From positions 16,306,001 to 16,370,000 of the forward strand of contig NC_088317.1 of assembly GCF_910592395.1 (NCBI RefSeq): a stretch of DNA of 64,000 bases, given 5' to 3'. How positions within the stretch are numbered: the stretch's first letter is position 1; every line of letters starts with the position of its first letter. The notes under the pieces were generated by a model that saw only the letters and a list, made by a program, of their open reading frames with translations, had not been told where the DNA came from and did no database searches. The translations under genes and the position numbers were made by a program. Shown piece by piece: positions 34,121 to 44,300 of the stretch. This DNA is from Lineus longissimus (Eukaryota > Nemertea > Pilidiophora > Heteronemertea > Lineidae).

Positions 34121-35310
34121 TCTCTCATCATGCTGCCAATACGGTGGAGCAGCAAAGACTGATTTGGCCTGGCTGTGACCGTCTCATCTCTCTCACCTTG
34201 TCAGCACGGTCGAGCAGCCAGGACTGATACGGCCTGGCTGTGACTGTCTCATCTCTCTCAACATGTTGACAACTTGGCAGAGCAGCCAACAAAACTGTTG
34301 TGGCCTGGCTGTGATTGTCTACCAGTGGAGCAGCAAAGATTGATTTGGACTGGCTGTGACCGGCTCATCTCTCTCACCATATTGTCCACACGGTGGAGTG
34401 TGGAGCAGCCAGGACTGATTCGGGCTGGCTGTGACTGCCTCATCTCTCTCATCTTGCTGCTGTCAACTCGGTCGAGCAGCCAGGACTGATACGGCCTGCA
34501 TGCTGTGACTGTCCCATCTCTCTCATCATGCTGTCAACACGATGGAGCAGCCAGGACTGATTCGGCCTGGCTGTGACTGTCTCATCTCTCTCAACATGTT
34601 GACAACTTGGCAGAGCAGCCAAGAAGACTGATGTGGCCTGGCTGTGACTGTCACATCTCTCTCATCATGTTGCCAACACGGTGGAGCAGCAAAGACTGAT
34701 TCGGCCTGGCTGTGACTGTCTCATCTCTCTCAACATGTTGACAACTTGACAGAGCAGCCAAGAAGACTGATGTGGCCTGGCTGTGACTGTCTCATCTCTC
34801 TCATCATGTTGCCAACACGGTGGAGCAGCAAAGACTGATTCGGCCTGGCTGTGACTGTCTCATCTCTCTCACCATATTGTCAACACGGTGGAGTGTGGAG
34901 CAGCCAGGACTGATTCGGGCTGGCTGTGACTGCCTCATCTCTCTCATCTTGCTGATGTCAACACGGTCGAGTAGCCAGGACTGATACGGCCTGGCTGTGA
35001 CTGTCCCATCTCTCTCATCATGCTGTCAACACGATGGAGCAGCCAGGACTGATTCGGCCTGGCTGTGACTGTCTCATCTCTCTCACCATGTTGACAACTT
35101 GGAAGGGCGGCGGACAAGACTGATTCGGCCTGGCTGTGACTGTGCCATCTCTCTCATCTTGCTGCTCTCAACACGGTGGAGGAGCCAGGACTGATTCGGC
35201 CTGGCTGTGACTGTCTTATCCCTCTCACCATGTTGACAACTTGGCAGAGCAGCCAAGAAGACTGGTGCTGCCCGGCTGTGACTGTCTCATCTTTCTCATC
35301 ATGTTGTCAT

Positions 35311-35615
35311 GGTTTCGGGAATACGACCAATGCATGCGAGCACCGTCGTCGGAACCCCAAACCACCCTCTCGATCGTATCAGTACCGCGCCACTAGACTG
35401 TCAGCGCTCACGGACTTTAGTATATCGACCAACGGACCTTAGACGACCGAGCTTTTCTTCACCTTCAAACATTATAACTTCGCGACTCACTTATATGTGT
35501 TGATTTTTTCACATGCATTGTGATATTCGACACAAATGGGTTGTCCTCATGCAATCACATTGGAAACGCATTTTAAAATAGATGTTACGACCTGTTAACG
35601 GGGTACGTCATCATC
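35311..35615 (+). repeat. Linker segment 3 inside the satellite
   Basis: Same structure; nearly identical to linker 5, including GTCGTCGGAACC and CCAACGGACC variants. Confidence 0.75.
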
Positions 35616-36543
35616 TCTCTCATCATGTTGCCAACACGGTGGAGCAGGAAAGACTGATTTGGCCTGGCTGTGACCGTCTCATCTCTTTCATCTTGTCAAC
35701 ACGGTCGAGCAGCCAGGACTGATACGGCCTGCATGCTGTGACTGTCCCATCTCTCTCATCATGCTGTCAACACGATGGAGCAGCCAGGACTGATTCGGCC
35801 TGGCTGTGACTGTCTCATCTCTCTCAACATGTTGACAACTTGGCAGAGCAGCCAAGAAGACTGATGTGGCCTGGCTGTGACTGTCACATCTCTCTCATCA
35901 TGTTGCCAACACGGTGGAGCAGCAGAGACTGATTCGGCCTGGCTGTGACTGTCCCATCTCTCTCAACATGTTGACAACTTGACAGAGCAGCCAAGAAGAC
36001 TGATGTGGCCTGGCTGTGACTGTCTCATCTCTCTCATCATGTTGCCAACAAGGTGGAGCAGCAAATACTGATTCGGCCTGGCTGTGACTGTCTCATCTCT
36101 CTCACCATATTGTCAACACGGTGGAGTGTGGAGCAGCCAGGACTGATTCGGGCTGGCTGTGACTGCCTCATCTCTCTCATCTTGCTGATGTCAACACGGT
36201 CGAGTAGCCAGGACTGATACGGCCTGGCTGTGACTGTCCCATCTCTCTCATCATGCTGTCAACACGATGGAGCAGCCAGGACTGATTCGGCCTGGCTGTG
36301 ACTGTCTCATCTCTCTCACCATGTTGACAACTTGGAAGGGCGGCGGACAAGACTGATTCGACCTGGCTGTGACTGTGCCATCTCTCTCATCTTGCTGCTC
36401 TCAACATGGTGGAGGAGCCAGGACTGATTCGGCCTGGCTGTGACTGTCTTATCCCTCTCACCATGTTGACAACTTGGCAGAGCAGCCAAGAAGACTGGTG
36501 CTGCCCGGCTGTGACTGTCTCATCTTTCTCATCATTTTGTCAT

Positions 36544-36835
36544 GGTTTCGGGAATACGACCAATGCATGCGAGCACCGTCGGCGGAACCCCAAACCACCC
36601 TCTCGATCGTATCAGTACCGCGCCACTAGACTGTCAGCGCTCACGGACTTTAGTATATCGACCACCGGACCTTAGACGACCGAGCTTTTCTTCACCTTCA
36701 AACATTATAACTATATGTGTTGATTTTTTCACATGCATTGTGATATTCGACACAAATGGGTTGTCCTCATGCAATCACATTGGAAACGCATTTTAAAATA
36801 GATGTTACGACCTGTTAACGGGGTACGTCATCATC
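36544..36835 (+). repeat. Linker segment 4 inside the satellite, with small deletion
   Basis: Same structure, but bases corresponding to TTCGCGACTCAC are missing after AACATTATAAC. Confidence 0.75.
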
Positions 36836-38545
36836 TCTCTCATCATGTTGCCAACACGGTGGAGCAGGAAAGACTGATTTGGCCTGGCTGTGACCGTCTC
36901 ATCTCTTTCACCTTGTCAACACGGTCGAGCAGCCAGGACTGATACGGCCTGCATGCTGTGACTGTCCCATCTCTCTCATCATGCTGTCGACACGATGGAG
37001 CAGCCAGGACTGATTCGGCCTGGCTGTGACTGTCTCATCTCTCTCAACATGTTGACAACTTGGCAGAGCAGCCAAGAAGACTGATGTGGCCTGGCTGTGA
37101 CCGTCACATCTCTCTCATCATGTTGCCAACACGGTGGAGCAGCAAATACTGATTCGACCTGGCTGTGGCTGTCTCATCTCTCTCATTATGCTGCTTTGAA
37201 CACGGTGGAGCCGCCAGGACTGATTCGGCCTGGCTGTGACTGTCTCATCTCTCTCACCATGTTGACAACTTGGCAGAGCGGCCAACAAGACTGTTTTGGC
37301 CTGGCTGTGACTGTCTCATCTCTCTCGTCATGTTGCCAACACGGTGGAGCAGCAAAATAAAGACTTATTTGGACTGGCTGTGACCGTCTCATCTCTCTCA
37401 CCATATTGTCAACACGGTGGAGTGTGGAGGAGCCAGGACTGATTCGGCCTGGCTGTGACTGTCCCATCTCTCTCGTCATGCTGCTGTGAACACAGTGGAG
37501 TAGCCAGGACTGATTCGGCCAGGCTGTGACTGTCTCATCCCTCTCACCATGTTGACAACTTGGCAGAGCAGCCAAGAAGACTGGTGTGGCCTGGCTGTGA
37601 CTGTCACATCTCTCTCATCATGTTGCCAACACGGTGGAGCAGCAAAGACTGATTCGGCCTGGCTGTGACTGCCTCATCTCTCTCATCTTGCTGCTGTCAA
37701 CTCGGTCGAGCAGCCAGGACTGATACGGCCTGCATGCTGTGACTGTCTCATCTCTCTCATCATGCTGTCAACACGATGGAGCAGCCAGGACTGATTCGGC
37801 CTGGCTGTGACTGTCTCATCTCTCTCAACATGTTGACAACTTGGCAGAGCAGCCAAGAAGACTGATGTGGCCTGGCTGTGACTGTCACATCTCTCTCATC
37901 ATGTTGCCAACACGGTGGAGCAGCAAAGACTGATTCGGCCTGGCTGTGACTGTCTCATCTCTCTCAACATGTTGACAACTTGACAGAGCAGCCAAGAAGA
38001 CTGATGTGGCCTGGCTGTGACTGTCTCATCTCTCTCATCATGTTGCCAACACGGTGGAGCAGCAAAGACTGATTCGGCCTGGCTGTGACTGTCTCATCTC
38101 TCTCACCATATTGTCAACACGGTGGAGTGTGGAGCAGCCAGGACTGATTCGGGCTGGCTGTGACTGCCTCATCTCTCTCATCTTGCTGATGTCAACACGG
38201 TCGAGTATCCAGGACTGATACGGCCTGGCTGTGACTGTCCCATCTCTCTTATCATGCTGTCAACACGATGGAGCAGCCAGGACTGATTCGGCCTGGCTGT
38301 GACTGTCTCATCTCTCTCACCATGTTGACAACTTGGAAGGGCGGCGGACAAGACTGATTCGGCCTGGCTGTGACTGTGCCATCTCTCTCATCTTGCTGCT
38401 CTCAACACGGTGGAGGAGCCAGGACTGATTCGGCCTGGCTGTGACTGTCTTATCCCTCTCACCATGTTGACAACTTGGCAGAGCAGCCAAGAAGACTGGT
38501 GCTGCCCGGCTGTGACTGTCTCATCTTTCTCATCATGTTGTCATG

Positions 38546-38849
38546 GTTTCGGGAATACGACCAATGCATGCGAGCACCGTCGTCGGAACCCCAAACCACC
38601 CTCTCGATCGTATCAGTACCGCGCCACTAGACTGTCAGCGCTCACGGACTTTAGTATATCGACCAACGGACCTTAGACGACCGAGCTTTTCTTCACCTTC
38701 AAACATTATAACTTCGCGACTCACTTATATGTGTTGATTTTTTCACATGCATTGTGATATTCGACACAAATGGGTTGTCCTCATGCAATCACATTGGAAA
38801 CGCATTTTAAAATAGATGTTACGACCTGTTAACGGGGTACGTCATCATC
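38546..38849 (+). repeat. Linker segment 5 inside the satellite
   Basis: Same structure and variants as linker 3, consistent with duplication of a block of more than 1 kb containing satellite plus linker. Confidence 0.75.
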
Positions 38850-39363
38850 TCTCTCATCATGTTGCCAACACGGTGGAGCAGGAAAGACTGATTTGGCCTG
38901 GCTGTGACCGTCTCATCTCTCTCACCTTGTCAACACGGTCGAGCAGCCAGGACTGATACGGCCTGCATGCTGTGACTGTCCCATCTCTCTCATCATGCTG
39001 TCAACACGGTGGAGCAGCCAGGACTGATTCGGCCTGGCTGTGACTGTCTCATCTATCGCGCAATGTTGACAACTTGGCAGAGCAGCCAACAAGACCGGTG
39101 TGGCCTGGCTGTGACTGTCTCATCTCTCTGATCATGTTGCCAACACGGTGGAGCAGCAACGACTGATTTGGACTGGCTGTGACCGTCTCATCTCTCTCAT
39201 CATATTGTCAACACCGTGGAGTGTGGAGCAGCTAAGACTGATCGGCAATCACATTGGAAACGCATTTCAGAATAGATGTTACGACCTGTTAACGGGTAAC
39301 GTCATCATCGCTTGCATTCGGGAAAAACTCCCTAATGAGACCTAAGGGAAATCAGCGCCTCTA

Positions 39364-39523
39364 GTGTCAAGATGGCCACCTTATGAACTGATAGTGGCGT
39401 CGCCTATTATTTTTAGGAGATCTCCGACATCACTCGAAGTGTACATCGAGGATGTAACAATTCGCCCTGAATTCAATGTTTTTCATGTTTTTGGAATAAA
39501 ATGCTTACAATTTCACACTGAAA
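39364..39523 (+). promoter_or_regulatory. Probable start region of the gene at 39524, YY1-like site
   Basis: CAAGATGGCCACC near 39369-39381 matches the AAGATGGC core of YY1 sites, which often sit at the 5' ends of TATA-less transcripts. About 150 bases of putative 5' UTR follow, including a very short upstream ORF (four codons) at the YY1 ATG. The segment begins only about 30 bases after the right end of the satellite-bearing transposon. Confidence 0.35.
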
Positions 39524-39622
39524 ATGGGCGAACGCCAATTCAAACGTGGACTTGGTAAAGCGGGTAGTGCTGCCCTGATAAGGGAGACAGTATCACAAGC
39601 TGTTAGAGAGAGTGCCTGTTTG
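39524..39622 (+). CDS. First coding exon of an unrecognised gene (33 codons)
   Basis: The ATG lies in good context (gaaaATGG) and opens MGERQFKRGLGKAG, then SAALIRETVSQAVRES, ending in phase 0 at the donor TTG/gtaaga. The residues are basic, then amphipathic helix-like. Codon use and the donor look genuine. A possible downstream partner is a 24-base microexon at 40901-40924, followed by an acceptor at about 41088. Joined in phase 0 they would stop after two further codons, so other exons may be missing. I do not recognise the family. Confidence 0.4.
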
Positions 39623-39785
39623 GTAAGAAGATTTATTGACCCCTTTTGCTTGGGAATTGAAAACCAGAAATGAAAAGTCTAAAATGTCAAGAAATCATGT
39701 CGGTGTATTTGTGTGTAGGCCTACATTCTGCTTTATAGTAGGCCTAATAGTTAAATACCAGTAACACGTTCTATTTCGGAACGAG

Positions 39786-39905
39786 TTTACAATCCCCGAT
39801 CACACCCCAAAAAAAGGTCATCGGTTGACTAACGAAGCACCACTGTTCAATGGATTTATAGTTGAATGCGATCAAACTACGTCATTTCCGATCGGGGATT
39901 GTAAA
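39786..39905. mobile_element. MITE, GATCGG-end family
   Basis: Inverted ends are TTTACAATCCCCGATC and GATCGGGGATTGTAAA, exact reverse complements over 16 bases. The length is 120 bp. Confidence 0.6.
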
Positions 39906-40299
39906 TTTTAACCTCTATTTCTTGTAGAAAGGCCCTTGTTAAATTTGCTTAGTGATAAATATGTGCCTTATACGAATCAGTCAACATGAAAGAATGGTAA
40001 ACTTCGTTGTCAATACCAGAACTAAGGACAGAAGAGAAACTGTTAGGCCTACTGAGAGAGAAAGAATCGGTGTCAAACCGAAAAGCATGAGCAATGTCAA
40101 GGAGTAGAGGACGAAGAACCATCATTTTCTATTCCATCTGTTGGATTGACATGATGATGGGGTACTGATAGATGAATCATGGTCAGGTTCATAGTCGATG
40201 TCATTGTCCTGTCATTCACTTGGCAAGTTTATCAACGTGATCATTGCTATAGTAACACTTGACAGTATGTCAATAGTGTTGTGGGATATTGTATTAAAC

Positions 40300-40470
40300 T
40301 ACAGTAGAAACTCTCTATTAAGAACACCGTCGGGACTGACACCTTGGAGAGGTGTCCTGATTCGAGAGGTCAAATTAAATGGAAACAACCTTTTTGGGAC
40401 CAAAACTAGTGTCCTTAATAGACAGGTTATCCTTAATAGAGAGGTGTCCGCTAAGGGAGGTCCCACTGTA
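40300..40470. mobile_element. Pogo/Tigger-like MITE, copy 4
   Basis: Ends are TACAGTAGAAACTC and GGGAGGTCCCACTGTA. The interior has CTCTATTAAGAACACC and ACCAAAACTAGTGTCCTT. It lies between the exon at 39524 and the microexon at 40901. Confidence 0.55.
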
Positions 40471-40900
40471 TTCAGGCAAAAAAAGACCAGAGCAATTTGA
40501 AAGAGATCGGTCAGCTGATCCTGAATGAACTAAAAAAGAAGTCAAAATGAGAAATATTCGTGACACCATAGTAGTAGTACTCTCTCCCACTCTTGTTGCT
40601 CTGGTACAAATGTCAGGTTGAATAGGCCTAAACAAACGCAGGTAAATGACGTCAACTAAGACAAGATAGAACCTGAATTTCGGCCTAAGAACTGAAAGTG
40701 AAAAATGTCCTAACCAAGTTTTGGCCCTGCACCCCTTTCACTGTTTGAGATCCTTGATCCAAACCCTGACCTGATTTGATTAAGGTAAGCCTTCATGTAG
40801 CTTTGCCTTTGTCAAGATTCGGAACAACTAACGTTGCTTCCGAAAAACTTTCCTGACCCCCATCTTTTCCCATTTTCCTTCAACCCTGTCCTTTCTCTAG

Positions 40901-40924
40901 ATGCAGATGCAAAGTTCCTTCCAG
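40901..40924 (+). CDS. Candidate 24-base microexon
   Basis: A strong pyrimidine tract and acceptor (cctttctctag) is followed by exactly 24 bases (eight codons, MQMQSSFQ in phase 0) and an ideal donor, CAG/gtaagt. The length is a multiple of three, so inclusion would not change phase. It is 1.3 kb downstream of the exon at 39524-39622. Assignment to that gene is an inference. Confidence 0.3.
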
Positions 40925-41331
40925 GTAAGTAGCATGTCCTACTCCCAGTTGTTGACATCCTATCGTATCCTGTCCATTATCATATTCATTTTCTAGATTC
41001 TTTTTCATTCCTGTTATGCATGTTTTATCATCCCATCCAGGTGTTTTCAAATTGACATCAGACATGTCAAATTCTTTGTTTATTTCAGCTCAGGTGATGG
41101 TGTTTTGAACAGAAATGTATTCAGGCCTGCAAACAAGCATTTTTTATCAATGACACCTGCGATAATGATTGCCTGCTTCAAATATTTGTGGTGATCGTTA
41201 AAAATGGAAAGAATTGCTTCATAAATGGAAAGAAAATGAATTTCTCTGGTGCTGCGCCAGAACAATAGGCTTGAAAAAGAACTATGCATTTGAGAGAGAC
41301 TTCTAGAAAACTCAGCAAAGGAAATAACAAA

Positions 41332-41433
41332 CATCATGTTCACAAACAACATGTTCATAAACATCATATGTTCACAAACATCATGTTCACAAACATCATA
41401 TTCACAAACATCATGTTCACAAACATCATGAAC
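41332..41433 (+). repeat. 15-bp tandem repeat
   Basis: Units of ACATCATGTTCACAA repeat with small changes. On the minus strand they read as repeated MMFVN. Confidence 0.75.
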
Positions 41434-41566
41434 AATAACATGTAGGATGTAGTCGTATAAAAAACATTGCAAAAAGTTAAACTTTCTTTGATTTCTGTTG
41501 TCAAGTCTTTATAATTATATATCAATCTTTCATTAATTTTGATCATTTTAGATTCAATCATGAATG

Positions 41567-41692
41567 TCATTGGTGATATGAATAAAGTCTAGCAATTGCT
41601 TTTACTTCAGTTTTGTACAGAAAGGCCCAGTGTAAATGTACATGGAGTTTTAGATAAAAGCATTTGCTAGTCTTTATTCATATCACCCATTG
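41567..41692. mobile_element. Palindromic 125-bp MITE, copy 2
   Basis: Same ends and middle as the copy at 30103. The left arm has small changes (AAAGTCTAGCAATTGC). Confidence 0.7.
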
Positions 41693-42092
41693 TCATAAGC
41701 TCATAATCCACATGTTTGATTTTTTTGTCATTTGGAATTATCTCAATGTGGTGATTGATTGTGGTTTAGTTTAATTTAAGTGTACATTTTTATCAAATAC
41801 ATGAATTTCTTATGATTGTCAATAGTGGCATTTGTAACTAAAAGTACTTCATGTTAAATAGTTCGTAATTTATTGTCTTCGGATTGGGCCTACAATTATG
41901 ATGGGTTGTCTGAGAAGAGATATTTCTGGAAGACTGGCAAAATCTCAATTTATGAATTGTCCATAACCAATCCCAGTGACTGCTTTTGTCTTAGTCTGTT
42001 ATCATTTAGCATCTGTAGGCCTACTGCTAACTCATAAGATTCATTCAATTCTCATGCGTTACTATAAATTTTGGGTAAAACTAGTGCAGGCA

Positions 42093-42217
42093 CAATGGGT
42101 GATATGAATAAAGACTAGCAAATGCTTTTACTTCAGTTTTGTGCAGAACAGCCTAGTGTAAATGTACATGGAGATTGAGATAAAAGCATTTGCTAGTGTT
42201 TATTCATATCACCAATG
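42093..42217. mobile_element. Palindromic 125-bp MITE, copy 3
   Basis: Same family as 30103 and 41567, and only about 400 bases from copy 2. The middle is closest to copy 2 (TTCAGTTTTGTGCAGAA). Confidence 0.7.
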
Positions 42218-42655
42218 GTCTCAACTGAGCTACTGTGTGGTGGGGCTTCTTATCTAGCTATTGCAGTGACATTCCTGCATGGTCCATAGCTGGAGGGCCA
42301 TCATTTTTGTAACCTAAGTATTATGAATAAACATGATAGAATTTTCTTTACACCAGGGTGATTTTGATTGCCAAAGGCTTCATTAATCAATGATAAAAAA
42401 CAGCAATAAATTAGACGGAGCAATGTTGTTGGTCTAAACATTTCAGGATGTTTTCAAAACAAATTAGATGATGCAGTATCACCTTGTTGCTCAACCCCTG
42501 TTGAAAAATGAATGGGCTGGCCTACCAATAGTTGACTTAGAAACTGAACTAGATATTGAATATCTTTTGATGTTGACCGCTTACCATGGAGCTCAATCTC
42601 TGGCAAGGGTAGTAGTGGGACAATGTTGATCATCTCTGAGAAACTGGCCCTAGTT

Positions 42656-42842
42656 TGTCCCTGAAGACAATTTGTTCCTGAAGACACATAAGTTTAGGAC
42701 AATTTGTTTCAGAGGACAAAAGGTTTTCATGTCCTGAGGACAGATTGTTCCTGGGGACAACATATTCTTGTCCCCTGAGGACAGTTTGTCCTGGAGGACA
42801 ATCTGTTCCAAAAGACAACCAACCTTCCCCTTGAGGACAGCG
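42656..42842 (+). repeat. Degenerate GAGGACA/TTTGTCC repeat cluster
   Basis: Words such as GAGGACAATTTGTTCCTGA and CCTGAGGACAGTTTGTCC recur about every 20-35 bases with internal inverted symmetry. Confidence 0.55.
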
Positions 42843-43590
42843 TGCCTCTTCTGCTTTCTTTCTTTATTTGTAATGCTCTCATCATCATTTAAAAAAAACT
42901 AAAATTTACTGTTTTTTGTTACTTTTCAAAACAGTCAACAGTTATGCCTGTATTCAGTGGAATACAGATCAATTCTGTAATAAATTCTCATATTTACTTT
43001 ACAATGTACATTTGTTGTTTTGATAAGTAGACAAATGTATACATGATCACATTTCGTTTATGATGCACATAAATCCAGTTAATGTACACTAGAGTGATGC
43101 CTATGTACACAAATTACTGTACACTTTGCGTTACACTGCAGAGTAACGTATCACATATCAGAGATCGGAAATTTGCATTGTATGGTGATGAGATGAGTAT
43201 CAAATATCAAATATCAAATATAGTGATTCTAGAAATGATTTATAAACAAGCAATGTAATTTCTAATATCAATCTGCTAAATTTGTATCGATTGGTCATTT
43301 CTGAAATTGTTTCAATGGGGTTTCCATGGCGATGATACTAATCAATTAAGTAATGGGAATGACAGAAGAGTACTATATGCTGATGTTATGTGATTTGATT
43401 GATAGCTGCAGGGGTGGATCTGAAAGTCATGATATTCATGATGCATGTGATTGGTATCATGAGAAAAAGTCATGCGAGCCTACGTGTAGGGAAGTCACTG
43501 CAATTGTATTTTTTGTAACTTTCCGTAAACAACTAGATCAACAACTGCAAGTCAAATAAGCTAAAGGATTTTAAAACATACATGTACTGT

Positions 43591-43965
43591 CAGGCCTCTC
43601 AATTACATAATTCCTACACCGTATAATGGTGTAGGCCTTTATACAGGATGTCCCCAAATTAGGTCTTTTTTTAAAATTATTTTTATTTAAAAAAAAAATA
43701 ATATGACCCCCCTGAAGCGTATTTTGACCCCTAACATAACCAAATCTCATCCAAATGGCCTAATTTTATAGTTTTACCCTAAAATTATGATTTTTCAGGT
43801 GTATGTGGTGATATCAGTCACTAACTTTGATTTATGACGTCGCTGTTCAGGCAAATTGGTGCGATGAAATGTCCCCAAATTAAGCTAAAAAGCAAAAAAA
43901 CATGTCCCCCAAAATAGGCTAAAAAAATACAGGGTGTAGAGGTCTCCACGTAATTGAAAGGCCTG
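43591..43965. mobile_element. MITE of 375 bp, CAGGCCT ends
   Basis: Begins CAGGCCTCTCAATTACAT and ends in the near reverse complement ACGTAATTGAAAGGCCTG. Internal CCTACACC and GGTGTAGAGG extend the inverted ends. The interior repeats GTCCCCAAATTA and ATGACCCCCCTGA-type words. Confidence 0.5.
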
Positions 43966-44121
43966 AATGTGTTGATTCTCTTTTGACTGTTGAGGGGTGC
44001 CTGTACAAAAGGCCTACATGTATATCGTTACACATGTACTAGGCCTATATTGAAGAGATTCATCAAAACCAGCTTAAAACTTCGACACAGTATCTGATGA
44101 CAATGGATGGTAGATTTGATT

Positions 44122-44300
44122 TACAGTGGAACCTTACTTAGTGAACACCTCTCTAATAAGGACAACCTCTCTATTGATGACACTAGTTTTGGTCCAAAAT
44201 TGGTAGTTTTCATTCAATTTGACCTTTCAATCAGGACACCTCTCTAGAAGGACAGCACTTGTCAGTTTCGAGGGTGTCCATAATAGAGGGGTTCTACTAG
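44122..44300. mobile_element. Pogo/Tigger-like MITE, copy 5
   Basis: Ends are TACAGTGGAACCTTAC and GAGGGGTTCTACTAG. The interior shows the same CACTAGTTTTGGTCC and AATTTGACCT words as copy 1 in the same order. Confidence 0.55.

Larger units (their letters stand above)
32067..39240 (+). repeat. Satellite array of alternating 68- and 71-bp monomers with higher-order units
   Basis: All monomers contain GGCCTGGCTGTGACTGTCTC followed by ATCTCTCTCA. They alternate between a TTGACAACTTGGCAGAGCAG type (71 bp) and a TTGCCAACACGGTGGAGCAG type (68 bp). Roughly 80 monomers are present by estimate. Diagnostic variants such as GCATGCTGTGACTGTCCC recur at about 34492, 35722, 36945, 37726 and 38957, giving a higher-order unit of about 1.23 kb. 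Short frames across the array are repeat translations, not genes. Confidence 0.85.
31974..39335. mobile_element. Satellite-filled transposon with about 100-bp terminal inverted repeats
   Basis: The left end (TTAGGGAGTTTTTTCCCGAA, about 31974-32067) and the right end (reverse complement, about 39243-39335) match over about 95 bases with around 85% identity by eye. TAATGAGACCT occurs at both outer edges, overlapping the terminal TAA, so the exact target duplication length is uncertain. The interior is about 7 kb of 68/71-bp satellite plus five linker copies that reproduce the element's own right end. No transposase was seen. Confidence 0.6.

Noticed and set aside
43359-43559. 66-codon ATG frame, acidic with cysteines
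   Set aside because: No donor, acceptor, promoter motif or poly(A) signal nearby; kept only as a note.
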